A DNA stretch of 12,512 nt from Pedosphaera sp. (lineage in GTDB: Bacteria > Verrucomicrobiota > Verrucomicrobiia > Limisphaerales > UBA9464): assembly GCA_009695405.1 (NCBI GenBank), contig SIAZ01000093.1, forward strand, positions 1 through 12,512, read 5' to 3'. Below, piece after piece: positions 1 to 7,763 of this stretch. How positions within the stretch are numbered: the first letter of the stretch is position 1; every line of letters starts with the position of its first letter. Position numbers and translations under genes: made by a program. The notes under the pieces were generated by a model. That model saw only the letters and a list, made by a program, of their open reading frames with translations. It was not told where the DNA came from and ran no database searches.

Positions 1-1
1 A

Positions 2-91
2 AAGCGGGCGAACAATCCATTTGCGTTGACGCGGGAAGTGGAGCGGCAGCTGAAAGTGATCGAAGCCCATCGGCGAGAAGCGCAAACTTGA
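2..91 (+). pseudogene. C-terminal end of a probable transposase (partial)
   Basis: The window opens inside an open frame that reads through about 29 residues (basic and polar, including NPFALTREVERQLKVIEAHR) and stops with TGA at 89-91. Its start lies outside the window, so it may be intact there. I assign it to a transposase mainly from context: it runs toward a repeat-bearing DNA end that interrupts the regulator gene on the right. The short basic tail also resembles the C-termini of integrase-like DDE transposases. The exact IS family cannot be decided from 29 residues. Confidence 0.5.
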
Positions 92-197
92 CCGGAGGGC
101 GGGAACTGATAAAAAGAAGCCCCCCAAGAAACGGGAACGAAGGAGGCCGAACTGCCACCGGGCCCCGGCTTCATTCGCTTCCAAATTTCAGGGGACT

Positions 198-268
198 TTG
201 GGTAACACCACTTTTGAGTCAACCGGAGCATTTTCCGGCCTCGTCTTGGGTAACACCCCCTTTTGAGT
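198..268 (+). repeat. Duplicated subterminal motif of the IS end
   Basis: Two direct copies of TTGGGTAACACC followed by C/A-rich bases and TTTTGAGT lie at 198-219 and 246-268. They differ by one substitution and one extra C. Between them at 223-238 is a small inverted repeat (CCGGA...TCCGG). Copies start 48 bp apart and the outer copy ends within about 8 bp of the inferred element boundary. Multiple transposase-binding repeats at ends are known for some integrase-like DDE elements; the role here is inferred. Confidence 0.6.
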
Positions 269-275
269 TACGGCG

Positions 276-807
276 GCCCTGGACCAAGACGGTTGCCTGC
301 GTTCGTGCCACCTTTCGGATTAGATTCCACCTTTCGGATTAGATTCCGTAACCCTTGCATGGCTGAACTACGACCCAATAATTCATACCCCGTTTCCTCT
401 GCCTCCTCGTGACTAAGGTAATGATTTACCTTGATCAGTTGGGTGAAATCCTCCGCTTTCTTCAGCGTGATATCGATTTGATCCGCGCTAAACGGCTTGA
501 TTAAATAGTCGAAGGCCCCATCGCGCATGCAGGCCACTGCCGATTCCACTGAGGCATGACCTGTCATAATCACCACCAGCGGTCGAACGGGGCGGTTCTG
601 CAATTCGCGCAAAAGATCCGTTCCCTCACCATCGGGAAGCCGAACGTCGACAAAAATCAAATCCCAAGTATCTTTAGCCAAGTGTTCTTGGGCAGAAGCA
701 AGTGTGGAAACACCAACGACATCAAATCGACGTTTATGCAATTGAGCCTCAAGAGATCGACGGATAATCTCGTTATCTTCAAGGATGAGTATTTTCTCGA
801 TGGGCAT
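276..807 (-). pseudogene. NtrC-family sigma-54-dependent response regulator, truncated by IS and frameshifted
   Basis: The ATG at 805-807 opens a CheY-like receiver domain (residues 1 to about 120). Visible are the acidic pocket E10-D11, phospho-acceptor D54 in FVDVRLPDG, T82 in MTGHAS and K104 in KPF. A linker leads into the start of an AAA+ sigma-54 interaction domain (LLGRSSAMQGLRNLIRKV). The literal frame then reads ESNPKGGTNAGNRLGPGPP and stops at 268. Removing one copy of a 19-bp tandem repeat (308-347) restores VARTQATVLVQG, the sequence expected before the GESGTGKE Walker A motif, and the element joins there. The AAA+ ATPase and the DNA-binding helix-turn-helix are therefore lost. The receiver may still be made as a 179-aa protein but could not activate sigma-54 promoters. 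It lies 104 bp downstream of the TPR gene. Confidence 0.85.
308..347. repeat. Perfect 19-bp tandem duplication (2 copies) causing a frameshift
   Basis: CCACCTTTCGGATTAGATT occurs at 308-326 and again at 327-345, followed by CC. Both copies are identical. On the minus strand the first copy read encodes the conserved NLIRKV of the regulator; the second is surplus. Because 19 is not a multiple of three, it throws the remaining AAA+ codons out of frame. A replication-slippage duplication is the simplest explanation. Confidence 0.95.
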
Positions 808-911
808 GTGAGGCAGGTTCCCGTCGTAAGGCTTAATTACTTTGCCATTTAATTGCTTAAAAGATCAAGTATTGGCTCAATTCTCGACATGTTTAGTTCC
901 AATATCCTTTT

Positions 912-2306
912 TTAACTTTGGGCTGCGTAGAAGGCCTCTACTCGCGCCATAATATCTCGATACCCAATATCCTGCTCGTAAATACGTTTGAATTGGATAA
1001 TGGCATCCGCTGGTCTCCCCATAGTTTCCAATAAGACGCCGAGATCGTAACTCAGTTCTTTTGCTTCTTCGTCAAATACAGGTTTCTCTTTCAGGGCTTC
1101 CTCTAATTTCTTTGCCGCGAGATCATTCATGCCTCGGCGAGCAAAGCCTCTCGCAAGTAACGTCATTGCAGCGATGCGGCGCGATGGATTGTTCTGAGCC
1201 TTTTGCAGTTCAGCAATCGCTTCTCCAATTCGCCCCGCTTTAAGGTAAAGTTCACCGAGTTCAAAGCGAACATGTAGATCTGTCGGGTTGGCATCTAATC
1301 GCCGGCGGACATCCTCTATCAGGAAGGTCGCGCGCCTTTCTCGCATTCTCTTGAGTGCTTCGGCAGACTCAGGGTCATCTGAGCTCAGGGCTTTCTCTTC
1401 CGCATCAAACTGAAGCAGTCGTGCGTCTCGAATCTGAATCAAAATCTGCGGATCGTTCAGCCCTGCCACTTGCAGTAAGAGTTCGAGCCAGCGGATTGAG
1501 CCGGAAATATCACCCTTTTTTAGGCTGAGATCTGCCAAAGCGCGAAGCACACGCGGATTACTTGGATCGCTTGCTAATTTAAGCTCTTGCTCGGCAAAAA
1601 GAAGCACGGCAACTTCAACATCCTTGACCTCGCGAGATTCAAGTTCGAGCGACTTAGCTTGCTCTTTGTTACGAAGTAAATCGCGGTAACTCCCAGATCC
1701 ATCGGCCGCTTGCTCATAGCCGCCTTCCTCCATAGTCCGTGTCGCCAGTAAGTTCTTTAGCTTCTCGTTCAAAGTGGGATCATGCGGATCAGCCAACAAA
1801 AGGTCGTTGATGATTCTTTCGGCACGGTCACGATTACCGAGTTGATTCTGCAGATCGGCCAACTTTTCCGCTAATTTACGATTAGCAGAATTGGCTTTGA
1901 AGGCGATTTCCAGAGAGAGAATTGCCGTTTTTGGGAACCGAGAGAGAAGTGCGGCTTCAGCCAAAAGTTCATGGGCTGCCATGTTGGAAGGGTCCTCATT
2001 CAGAACCTCCTCGGCGATGATAATCGCGTCGAGCGGATTAGATCTTAGGGCAATCTGTCCACGAGTAACCGAATTCGCGGAACCTAGAAACCTGCGGAAT
2101 ATGCCACCACCGTTCCCTTTCCCAATCCGCTTATGTTGTGCGGCTCGAAGGGCTTCACGAGCTTCGTAGAGGCCGGGTTCATTCTTGACCACCTGAAGTA
2201 ACAAAGTGACCGCATAATCCAAATTGTTCTTTTGCAGTGCAGCAATCCCTTTCTCAAACATTTCCCGCTGCTGAACGGGCACCTCCTCTAGCGTCTTCTC
2301 TGCCAT
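912..2306 (-). CDS. Tetratricopeptide-repeat protein
   Basis: This 464-residue protein has no evident signal peptide or membrane segment, so it is probably cytoplasmic. It is built of helical repeats with TPR character: an N-terminal unit (about residues 15-55, FEKGIAALQKNNLDYAVTLL), a basic Gly-rich linker (about 60-75), then units around 85-190 (ELLAEAALLSRFPKTAILSL), 235-290 (RALADLSLKKGDISGSIRWL) and 345-455 (FELGELYLKAGRIGEAIAEL). Charged stretches near 195-230 and 295-325 may be coiled-coil or linker. TPR arrays bind partner proteins; the partner is unknown. The start is the ATG at 2304-2306, with no clear Shine-Dalgarno. It lies between fabI and the regulator in the same direction. No specific family was recognised beyond TPR. 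Confidence 0.85.
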   Translation of the reverse strand: MAEKTLEEVPVQQREMFEKGIAALQKNNLDYAVTLLLQVVKNEPGLYEAREALRAAQHKRIGKGNGGGIFRRFLGSANSVTRGQIALRSNPLDAIIIAEEVLNEDPSNMAAHELLAEAALLSRFPKTAILSLEIAFKANSANRKLAEKLADLQNQLGNRDRAERIINDLLLADPHDPTLNEKLKNLLATRTMEEGGYEQAADGSGSYRDLLRNKEQAKSLELESREVKDVEVAVLLFAEQELKLASDPSNPRVLRALADLSLKKGDISGSIRWLELLLQVAGLNDPQILIQIRDARLLQFDAEEKALSSDDPESAEALKRMRERRATFLIEDVRRRLDANPTDLHVRFELGELYLKAGRIGEAIAELQKAQNNPSRRIAAMTLLARGFARRGMNDLAAKKLEEALKEKPVFDEEAKELSYDLGVLLETMGRPADAIIQFKRIYEQDIGYRDIMARVEAFYAAQS

Positions 2307-2503
2307 AGGATGACTCTAACGAATAGCCAGAACTATGGCAATCTGCGACGCTGCTCAGGCTCAGCAAGCCGAAAGTAGGATCGGTTAGGATGTCACCTAG
2401 TCCAACCCCTCCTATTAGGAGAATAGGTTTTTCGAAGATTACGTGACGATCTGTCCAAAGAAACAGTAAGTCTACTGGCGAACCGCACCCTAGGTAGCCA
2501 AGT

Positions 2504-2519
2504 CAAACCTTCAGGTTTG
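2504..2519 (-). terminator. Stem-loop directly after fabI stop
   Basis: On the minus strand, CAAACC-TGAA-GGTTTG forms a 6-bp stem with a four-base loop, beginning one base after the fabI stop codon. It has no downstream T-run, so it may be a weak terminator or an mRNA 3'-end stabiliser. The call is structural only. Confidence 0.3.
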
Positions 2520-2520
2520 C

Positions 2521-3291
2521 TCACATTCCCATGATTTGGTATCCGGCATCGACGTACAACACTTGACCGGTAATGGCCGCAGCCCCATCTGAAGCTAAGA
2601 AGGCACCCGTGTGACCTAGTTCCGAAGGTTCAACATTACGCCGCAACGGAGAATGAGTTTCATAGTGCTTCAACATATCTCCGAACCCAGCAATGCCGCG
2701 CGCGGCAAGGGTGTTCATTGGCCCAGCACTGATGCAGTTTACACGAATCTTTTTTGGCCCCAGACTATGGGCAAGATAACGTGTCGAGGCCTCAAGGGCC
2801 GCTTTGGCTACACCCATCACATTGTAATGAGGAATGACCTTTTCCGACCCGTAATACGACATCGCCACAATTGAACCACCACGGTCCATTAGGGGTGCCG
2901 CTTCTCTGGCGAGTCCGATGAGCGAATAGGCACTCACATCATGGGATACTCGGAAGGCCTCTCGGCTTGTATTGATGAAATCGCCTTCTAATGCCTCCTT
3001 GGGGGCAAAGGCGACCGAATGCAAAAGTAAATCCAGACGCCCAAAGGTCTCCTTTACTGTCCCAAAAACCGAGCGGATCTGATCATCACTGGTCACGTCG
3101 CAGGGGAGAATAAGAGTTTCAGGCCCGAAGGTCCCGGCCAGTTCTTCAACATTGTCCTTTAGGCGATCGCCTTGATAGGTAAAGGCCAACTTTGCTCCTT
3201 CCCGATGCCAAGCTTGGGCGATGGCCCAAGCGATGGAGCGTTTATTGGCAACACCGAACACAATTCCCAATTTTCCTTCAAGAAGACCCAT
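2521..3291 (-). CDS. fabI: Enoyl-[acyl-carrier-protein] reductase [NADH], FabI type
   Basis: FabI reduces trans-2-enoyl-ACP to acyl-ACP in the last step of each cycle of type II fatty acid synthesis in the cytoplasm. The 256-residue product is a short-chain dehydrogenase with the divergent FabI nucleotide motif GVANKRSIAWAIA (residues 13-25). It also has D65 and V66 near the adenine pocket, the HSVAFAP segment (91-97), and the catalytic pair Y156 and K163 (YNVMGVAK) with the upstream SYYGSEK substrate loop. These positions match the E. coli enzyme, which supports the ATG at 3289-3291. An in-frame TTG at 3328-3330 would add 13 residues that FabI proteins normally lack. The C-terminus (GQVLYVDAGYQIMGM) is complete. 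No Shine-Dalgarno is evident. It is probably essential unless another ENR isozyme exists. Confidence 0.95.
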   Translation of the reverse strand: MGLLEGKLGIVFGVANKRSIAWAIAQAWHREGAKLAFTYQGDRLKDNVEELAGTFGPETLILPCDVTSDDQIRSVFGTVKETFGRLDLLLHSVAFAPKEALEGDFINTSREAFRVSHDVSAYSLIGLAREAAPLMDRGGSIVAMSYYGSEKVIPHYNVMGVAKAALEASTRYLAHSLGPKKIRVNCISAGPMNTLAARGIAGFGDMLKHYETHSPLRRNVEPSELGHTGAFLASDGAAAITGQVLYVDAGYQIMGM

Positions 3292-3493
3292 AACGCGAGA
3301 GAGCTTGGGCGAATTAGTCTTCCGGATCAAGATAGGGATTTAAACCAGCTCAACGCCTCGTCGGGTAACAGTTAGCTTTGACGCACGGCGATTACACGGT
3401 CCATTCCCTCGTCGACCGTTCGTCAAAGAGTCAATTAACTTCAGAGGTCCCTCGGTCAGGCTGTCAATCAGCGAGGTATTCATCGACTCTCGG

Positions 3494-3508
3494 CCCACAT
3501 TTTGTGGG
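3494..3508 (-). terminator. Hairpin downstream of the DUF1080 gene
   Basis: CCCACA and TGTGGG form perfect 6-base arms around a three-base loop, 48 bp past the DUF1080 stop. No T-run follows on the minus strand, so the terminator role is tentative. The rest of 3331-3556 holds no convincing gene; a 68-codon open frame there lacks family resemblance. Confidence 0.25.
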
Positions 3509-3556
3509 ACTTGAACTGAAGTCGCCGAATTTGACGTCCTTAGCACTCCCTAGAAT

Positions 3557-4285
3557 TTAAAGAAGTTGCTTTAAACGAATATCGCGAAACTGGATCAACA
3601 TCGCAGGCCCAGCATGGATTTGGAGGGCAAGAATACCTTCCTTAGACGCTTTGGATGGTTGTAGATCAATGACATCAACGGTCTGCCGATTGTTAATGAA
3701 ATGCAGTAGATGATTTCCGTCAGCAATAATGGTGTAATCATTCCACTGCTCGTCGCGAATTGACGCCTGAAGCTCTTTTGAATCGGCGAGCTTTCCAATG
3801 ACGGTGACTTTAGTGCGCCCGTCCTCATCGATGATCAAGGTGCGTTGACCCCGTTCAGCAAGAATACCGCGTCCGCGTTCCTCATAGAGAATTCCGCTGT
3901 AAGTCTTTCCCGCCTCCAAATCAGCTTGGTACCCCCCCACGATAAATTTCTCAGCATCTATCAACTTGCTCCGATATTGAATGCCGGAGTTTCCATTCAA
4001 AACTCGGTATTGAAGCCGGAGTTCAAAGTTTTTGACTGTTCCATTGGTCCACACCAAAAAAGTATTGTCCTTAATCGGGGCTTCTTTGGTGGTGATCCCC
4101 GTGATTGCACCGTCTTTGACCGACCAAAGGGTACTTAAACCTTCCCAACCCGCTAAGGTTTTACCGTCGAAAAGGGAAACGGTAGGTGCTTCCTTGGCAG
4201 CGGTAACGGTGAAGGAACCACCAGCGATGGCGAGTGTGGCGGCGGCGATGAGCGCACCGACTTTAAAGTTAAGAAAGGTAGGCAT
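3557..4285 (-). CDS. Secreted DUF1080 / 3-keto-disaccharide hydrolase-domain protein
   Basis: This 242-residue protein has an N-terminal export signal: a positive N-region, a hydrophobic stretch at about residues 8-25 and a likely cleavage near TVTAA (about 26-30). The mature part is a single PF06439-type concanavalin-like beta-sandwich. It opens with SLFDGKTLAGWEG, then WSVKDGAITG, FELRLQYRVLNGNSGIQYRS, WNDYTIIADGNHLLHFINN and a closing LQIHAGPAMLIQFRDIRLK. Such proteins are abundant in Verrucomicrobiota and Planctomycetota and some hydrolyse 3-keto-glycosides; the substrate here is unknown. It is likely periplasmic or extracellular. The ATG at 4283-4285 gives a good signal peptide. It is transcribed divergently from the flippase. 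Confidence 0.88.
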   Translation of the reverse strand: MPTFLNFKVGALIAAATLAIAGGSFTVTAAKEAPTVSLFDGKTLAGWEGLSTLWSVKDGAITGITTKEAPIKDNTFLVWTNGTVKNFELRLQYRVLNGNSGIQYRSKLIDAEKFIVGGYQADLEAGKTYSGILYEERGRGILAERGQRTLIIDEDGRTKVTVIGKLADSKELQASIRDEQWNDYTIIADGNHLLHFINNRQTVDVIDLQPSKASKEGILALQIHAGPAMLIQFRDIRLKQLL

Positions 4286-4611
4286 CTGGGTGTTTGTCCA
4301 CCAAAAAGGCCTAGCGGGTCAAGCGAACGATGCTAACAGGCATTATACTGGGAGCGTCTGACGGACTCCGAGCACGCGGCAGACTTTGAAAATGAGACCA
4401 AAGACAGAAGCGGTTACTGATGGTTCTTTTTAAAAACGGGTCAGAGGCGGCCTGTACTCAGCCAGTAACGACCTCAATTAGGTCATCGGATTGCCGCGAA
4501 AACAAAATTGGACCTGAGTCCCGCTAGGCCAAGACATTCAGACTCCTAGGTGATGTTAACTCAAAAGAATCGAAGATCGCACCCTTCCTCGCCTCATGCC
4601 AAGGTTGGCCC
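4286..4611. other. Divergent intergenic region with small inverted repeat
   Basis: This 326-bp gap separates two divergent genes and must hold promoters for both. Visible are the TATAAT noted for the minus strand, a T/A tract at about 4427-4435, and an inverted repeat GACCT-CAATT-AGGTC at 4470-4484 that could be an operator. No convincing protein-coding signal or RNA gene was seen. Confidence 0.4.
4342..4347 (-). promoter_or_regulatory. Candidate -10 box (TATAAT) for the DUF1080 gene
   Basis: On the minus strand a perfect TATAAT sits 56 bp upstream of the DUF1080 ATG. No good -35 hexamer is visible at 16-18 bp spacing, so this is a partial match only. The complementary plus-strand sequence also contains TATACT (4344-4349). 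Confidence 0.3.
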
Positions 4612-6096
4612 ATGGTTCGGTCCATTTTTGTCCAAACCGTTTTCTGGCGGGTAGCGGCCGCTCTTTCTTGGGCCTTGGTTTCCCTGCTGACACTGAAACT
4701 TTTCCGTCGGCATCTCTCTCTCGAATTGTACGGATTGGTCGGCCCTGCCCTGCTGGTGCTCGGAAGCTTGCCAGCATTGGATGGTGGATTTCGGGCCACC
4801 CTCAACAGACGCATGCTGTCAGCTGGGGCTGGGGTTGAATCCGACGCATTGACGGCCTTCGGGCAGCGCCTTTATTCCCGACTAGCACTCACCGCAACCG
4901 GACTCGGATTGCTGCTTCTTGCGACCTATTCCTTTACTCCAAATGCTCAACTTTTGCAGTTGCCTTGGCCGTTCTTTCCTCTCCTCGGATCCTCCTGCGG
5001 CCTCGTTGTCCTCGCTTCCTCATTCCTCCAACAAATGACTGGCGTCGGGCTGCAACGTCGCATGTTTATTCTTCAACTCATCATGGCTTGGACCTCGCTC
5101 GGACTTCTCTGGGGCGGTTTTCAGTTTGGGGCCGGCTATTGGTCTTTCATTCTTTCTCAGGGTGTTCCGCCGCTGATTTCTATCCTCCTCGCTGTCCCGA
5201 TGATTCGACGGGTATCCCCCAGCGTCTCCATCCTCGACTTTTCTTGGACTCCTCAGGATACCTCTTCTCTCAGAGCCCTCTGGCCTGAGTCTTCCGGCCT
5301 GATGAGAATGCAGTTTAGCACCCTCCTTCTCTACACCGTTGACGTCTATCTCGTCAGCTGGATCTGGACCGGCTCTTTAGTCAGCCACTATGCTCTCTTT
5401 GCCAACCTCTTCTCTCGCCTCCGCCAACTTCTTCAGTCCGCAGATGAAGCCGTTTGGCCTTTGCTTGCTGCTAAACGTAACAAAGGCGAACAAATCTCCG
5501 CCGGTGTTTTACGGTTTAATGGATGGCTTTACGGAGCTGCACTCGCGGTGGCAGCGGTCTGTATCGGTCCATTTGTGACCGGTTTTCTCGATAAAAAATG
5601 GGCTGCCGCACCCACTCTCGCCACCCTCTTTGCGGCCCGTTATCTCGTTACTGGCCTCGCTTCGCAGCCGGCTTGGTGGCTTTACGGACACGGTCAAACC
5701 CGATCTCTCGCAGGTCATATGGAACGAGAACTTCTCACTTCTCTCGCACTAAGCCTGCCTCTTGGATTGTGGCTTGGCCCCATCGGTATTGCCATCGCTT
5801 TCCTCTTGGGAACCTTGGCTGGCTCCTTGGTTCCTCTGCCACTCGAATACGCACGGCGCAACAACCGTTCCACCGCCGAGATCTTCACAGCCTCGTGGCT
5901 CCGTGCTCTCATTGCTGCGCCTATTGCTGGGGGCCTTGCTTGGCTCGGCTTACAGGTCGGTGGATCTTGGCTTTACACGGTGACCTTCGCGGGTGTTGCA
6001 ACAGGCCTCACTCTCGGAGCGGCTCTAGCCTTGGCGGCTTGGAAAGCTAAAAAAGCAGGGAAAATCAATCGTATCGATATCGCCAACTATCTTTAA
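4612..6096 (+). CDS. MOP-superfamily polysaccharide flippase (Wzx-like membrane protein)
   Basis: This 494-residue integral inner-membrane protein has about 12-14 hydrophobic segments, for example residues 9-30, 43-57, 90-107, 115-140 and many more to about 485. Length and layout fit the MOP exporter superfamily, in which Wzx-type members flip lipid-linked glycans across the membrane. The central region with RMQFSTLLLYTVDVYLVSW and the ARRYLVTG-like part (LFAARYLVTGLASQPAWWLYG) are typical of such transporters. The start ATG at 4612 has an AAGG seven bases upstream. It heads the plus-strand cluster and lies 78 bp before the first methyltransferase, next to a glycosyltransferase, which supports a glycan role. 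The substrate is unknown; other MOP exporters are possible. Confidence 0.78.
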   Translation: MVRSIFVQTVFWRVAAALSWALVSLLTLKLFRRHLSLELYGLVGPALLVLGSLPALDGGFRATLNRRMLSAGAGVESDALTAFGQRLYSRLALTATGLGLLLLATYSFTPNAQLLQLPWPFFPLLGSSCGLVVLASSFLQQMTGVGLQRRMFILQLIMAWTSLGLLWGGFQFGAGYWSFILSQGVPPLISILLAVPMIRRVSPSVSILDFSWTPQDTSSLRALWPESSGLMRMQFSTLLLYTVDVYLVSWIWTGSLVSHYALFANLFSRLRQLLQSADEAVWPLLAAKRNKGEQISAGVLRFNGWLYGAALAVAAVCIGPFVTGFLDKKWAAAPTLATLFAARYLVTGLASQPAWWLYGHGQTRSLAGHMERELLTSLALSLPLGLWLGPIGIAIAFLLGTLAGSLVPLPLEYARRNNRSTAEIFTASWLRALIAAPIAGGLAWLGLQVGGSWLYTVTFAGVATGLTLGAALALAAWKAKKAGKINRIDIANYL

Positions 6097-6174
6097 TTCG
6101 GAAATCTCTGACTCCGCCCTTTCCCGTTTCTCTCTTTCCCGTTTAATTGCCTGCACTACCTCCGTCCGCCTCCG

Positions 6175-6936
6175 ATGAAACGCCTACACAGACTCCTTCG
6201 AACCGCGCGCAACCGAGTTCTCTGCCTGTTTTCAGGACGCGAAGGCGGCCTCCAATTTGAAACCGATTTCTGGGACGATTATTTCCGCTCTCAAGGGGGT
6301 AAATGGCCGGAGGATTATCGACGTCGTCTCGACCCTTCTTCGCCTCTCGAATCGATGCATCGCCCTTTTATTGATCGGTTACCCAATCAGACGGTACAAA
6401 TCCTTGATGTGGGCGCAGGTCCACTGACCATCCTTGGTAAAGTTCACCCCTCAAAAACGGTCCAAATTACTGCCGTGGATCCGCTGGCGGCACGGTATGA
6501 TGCTTTGCTGAAAAAATACACAGTAACCCCGCCCATCCGTACCCGGTTAGGTTCCGGCGAAGCGTTGATCTCTCAGTTTGGTGAAAACACCTTCGACTTT
6601 GTCTATGCCCAAAACTGTATCGATCACGCCGAAAACCCTGTTGAAGCCATGCGACAAATGGTGAGAGTCGCCCGCCCAGACTGTAATGCTGTCCTCTACC
6701 ATGCCCCGAATGAAGCCGAGACTCAGGCTTACTCAGGGCTGCACCAATGGAATTTCACTCTCGAACACGACCGATTCATCGTCACTGGGCGCAATGGAAA
6801 AACCGATGTCGCTGAAGCTCTCAAGGATATCGGCGTTTGTACCGCCCGATTGCACGAAGGTTGGATCCTTACCGTTATCCATAAATATCCCATCTCAAGC
6901 CTCGGATCGTCTCAGACGGGGGCCTCCGCGATTTAG
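6175..6936 (+). CDS. Class I SAM-dependent methyltransferase (type 11-like)
   Basis: This 253-residue protein has a Rossmann SAM-binding motif I at residues 76-84 (ILDVGAGPL), an acidic residue after strand 2 (VDPLAARYD), and a motif-IV/post-motif region FDFVYAQNCIDHAENP. An N-terminal extension (FETDFWDDYFRSQGGKWPEDY) precedes the core and is seen in methyltransferases of glycan loci. It has no signal or membrane segment. The ATG at 6175 gives a usual length, but no Shine-Dalgarno is seen. It lies 78 bp after the flippase and 56 bp before a second methyltransferase, suggesting O-methylation of a sugar or a polysaccharide-linked substrate. The acceptor cannot be told from sequence. Confidence 0.85.
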   Translation: MKRLHRLLRTARNRVLCLFSGREGGLQFETDFWDDYFRSQGGKWPEDYRRRLDPSSPLESMHRPFIDRLPNQTVQILDVGAGPLTILGKVHPSKTVQITAVDPLAARYDALLKKYTVTPPIRTRLGSGEALISQFGENTFDFVYAQNCIDHAENPVEAMRQMVRVARPDCNAVLYHAPNEAETQAYSGLHQWNFTLEHDRFIVTGRNGKTDVAEALKDIGVCTARLHEGWILTVIHKYPISSLGSSQTGASAI

Positions 6937-6992
6937 GGCCTCCTGCATTCCAAGCTTGGAACCAATCTCTTCTGCCCGTTAAAGTAACAAAT

Positions 6993-7763
6993 GTGACCTT
7001 CCTCACTCCGAAATGCCTGCCCGATGGCCGTTCGCTCCTCAATATTGGCTGCGGTTGGAAAACGCATCACGGTTGGACCAATATCGACTTTTCTCCCTAC
7101 GCTCGACTCGCCGCTAACCCGAGACTAGCTCGGTTGCTGGCTCAGTTCGGCCTTCTTTCCACGCTTCGGAAAGAACGACTCGCGCGGACGGATCCCGCGA
7201 TTTTTTACCACGACCTTCGACTCGGGATCCCCTTCGCCGACGCCAGCTTCGACGCTCTCTATAGTTCTCATTTTTTTGAACATATTGATCGCGCTGAATT
7301 ACCCGCCCTGCTGGCCGAATGCCGTCGGGCTATGAAACCGGGAGCCCTCCTTCGCGTGGTTGTACCCGATTGGGAATTACTCACCCGCTGGTACCTAGCG
7401 GCGCTTCAAGATTGGGACAACGGTAAAGCGAATGCTAATCAACATCACTTCAAAGCTATGCAGGATATGATTGATCAAATGGTTCGATCCGATGCGTCGG
7501 GGGCTCGTAAAGGCTCCCTCTTTGGTCGTTTCGAAAATTGGTATCGGGGCGGCGCTTCGGGGACAGGTGAACTTCATCGCTGGATGTACGACCGTCGATC
7601 TATGGTCGAATTGTTAGAAAAAAATGGCTTTTACTCCTGCCAAATCGAATCCGCTCGCACCAGTCAAATCGCTGGGTGGACCGACTTTGCTCCCGCTCTC
7701 GATCTCGATGACACCGGGAACGATTACAAGCCCGAGTCTCTCTATGTCGAAGCTGTCCGCTGA
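6993..7763 (+). CDS. Class I SAM-dependent methyltransferase (COG4627-like)
   Basis: This 256-residue protein begins with a GTG at 6993. Motif I is LLNIGCG at residues 15-21, followed directly by the HHGWTNIDFSP pattern common in predicted methyltransferases of surface-polysaccharide clusters. Further motifs are DLRLGIPFADASFDALYSSHFFEHI (residues 74-98, shown in parts) and LRVVVPD near 130. The C-terminal half has an RMFxY-like segment replaced by LHRWMYDRRSMVELLEKNGF. Its 3' end overlaps the glycosyltransferase start by 20 bases in another frame, so translation may be coupled. Only class and context are inferred; the acceptor is unknown. It differs clearly from the preceding methyltransferase and is not a tandem copy. 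Confidence 0.85.
   Translation: MTFLTPKCLPDGRSLLNIGCGWKTHHGWTNIDFSPYARLAANPRLARLLAQFGLLSTLRKERLARTDPAIFYHDLRLGIPFADASFDALYSSHFFEHIDRAELPALLAECRRAMKPGALLRVVVPDWELLTRWYLAALQDWDNGKANANQHHFKAMQDMIDQMVRSDASGARKGSLFGRFENWYRGGASGTGELHRWMYDRRSMVELLEKNGFYSCQIESARTSQIAGWTDFAPALDLDDTGNDYKPESLYVEAVR

Larger units (their letters stand above)
1..275 (+). mobile_element. Right end of an insertion sequence inserted in the response regulator gene
   Basis: Recognisable regulator coding sequence (minus strand) stops at about 276-278, exactly where the Walker A glycine would begin. Everything to the left is unrelated and includes a transposase-like C-terminus ending at 91. Bases 92-275 would be the non-coding end of the element. 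They carry two copies of a 22-23 bp motif, at 198-219 and 246-268, as expected for transposase-binding sites in IS ends with repeated subterminal motifs. The outer boundary is placed by loss of homology, uncertain by a few bases. The left end and target-site duplication are outside the window. Confidence 0.6.

Noticed and set aside
88..342. An 84-codon plus-strand frame across the IS end and regulator remnant
   Set aside because: It spans the IS-gene junction and the 19-bp duplication, so it is a chance frame.
2409..2421. CTCCTA-T-TAGGAG palindrome in the gap between fabI and the TPR gene
   Set aside because: The one-base centre cannot form a hairpin and no repeat partner or known operator was recognised; it is possibly chance.
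3004..3030. Alanine at the FabI position corresponding to E. coli Gly93, a triclosan-resistance site
   Set aside because: Alanine is natural at this position in Gram-positive FabI enzymes that remain sensitive, so it is not evidence of resistance.
3289..3330. Longer fabI start at TTG 3328-3330
   Set aside because: It adds 13 residues not usual in FabI; the ATG at 3291 gives catalytic residue numbers Y156/K163 that match the E. coli enzyme.
3340..3546. A 68-codon minus-strand frame between fabI and the DUF1080 gene with an internal repeat (LIDSLTEG/LIDSLTNG)
   Set aside because: There is no recognisable family, no ribosome-binding site and a composition like non-coding DNA; the repeat reflects two similar short DNA stretches.
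7624..7743. N-terminal extension of the glycosyltransferase
   Set aside because: It overlaps the methyltransferase in another frame, is Ser/Pro-rich without domain resemblance, and the GT4 fold begins after the ATG at 7744.
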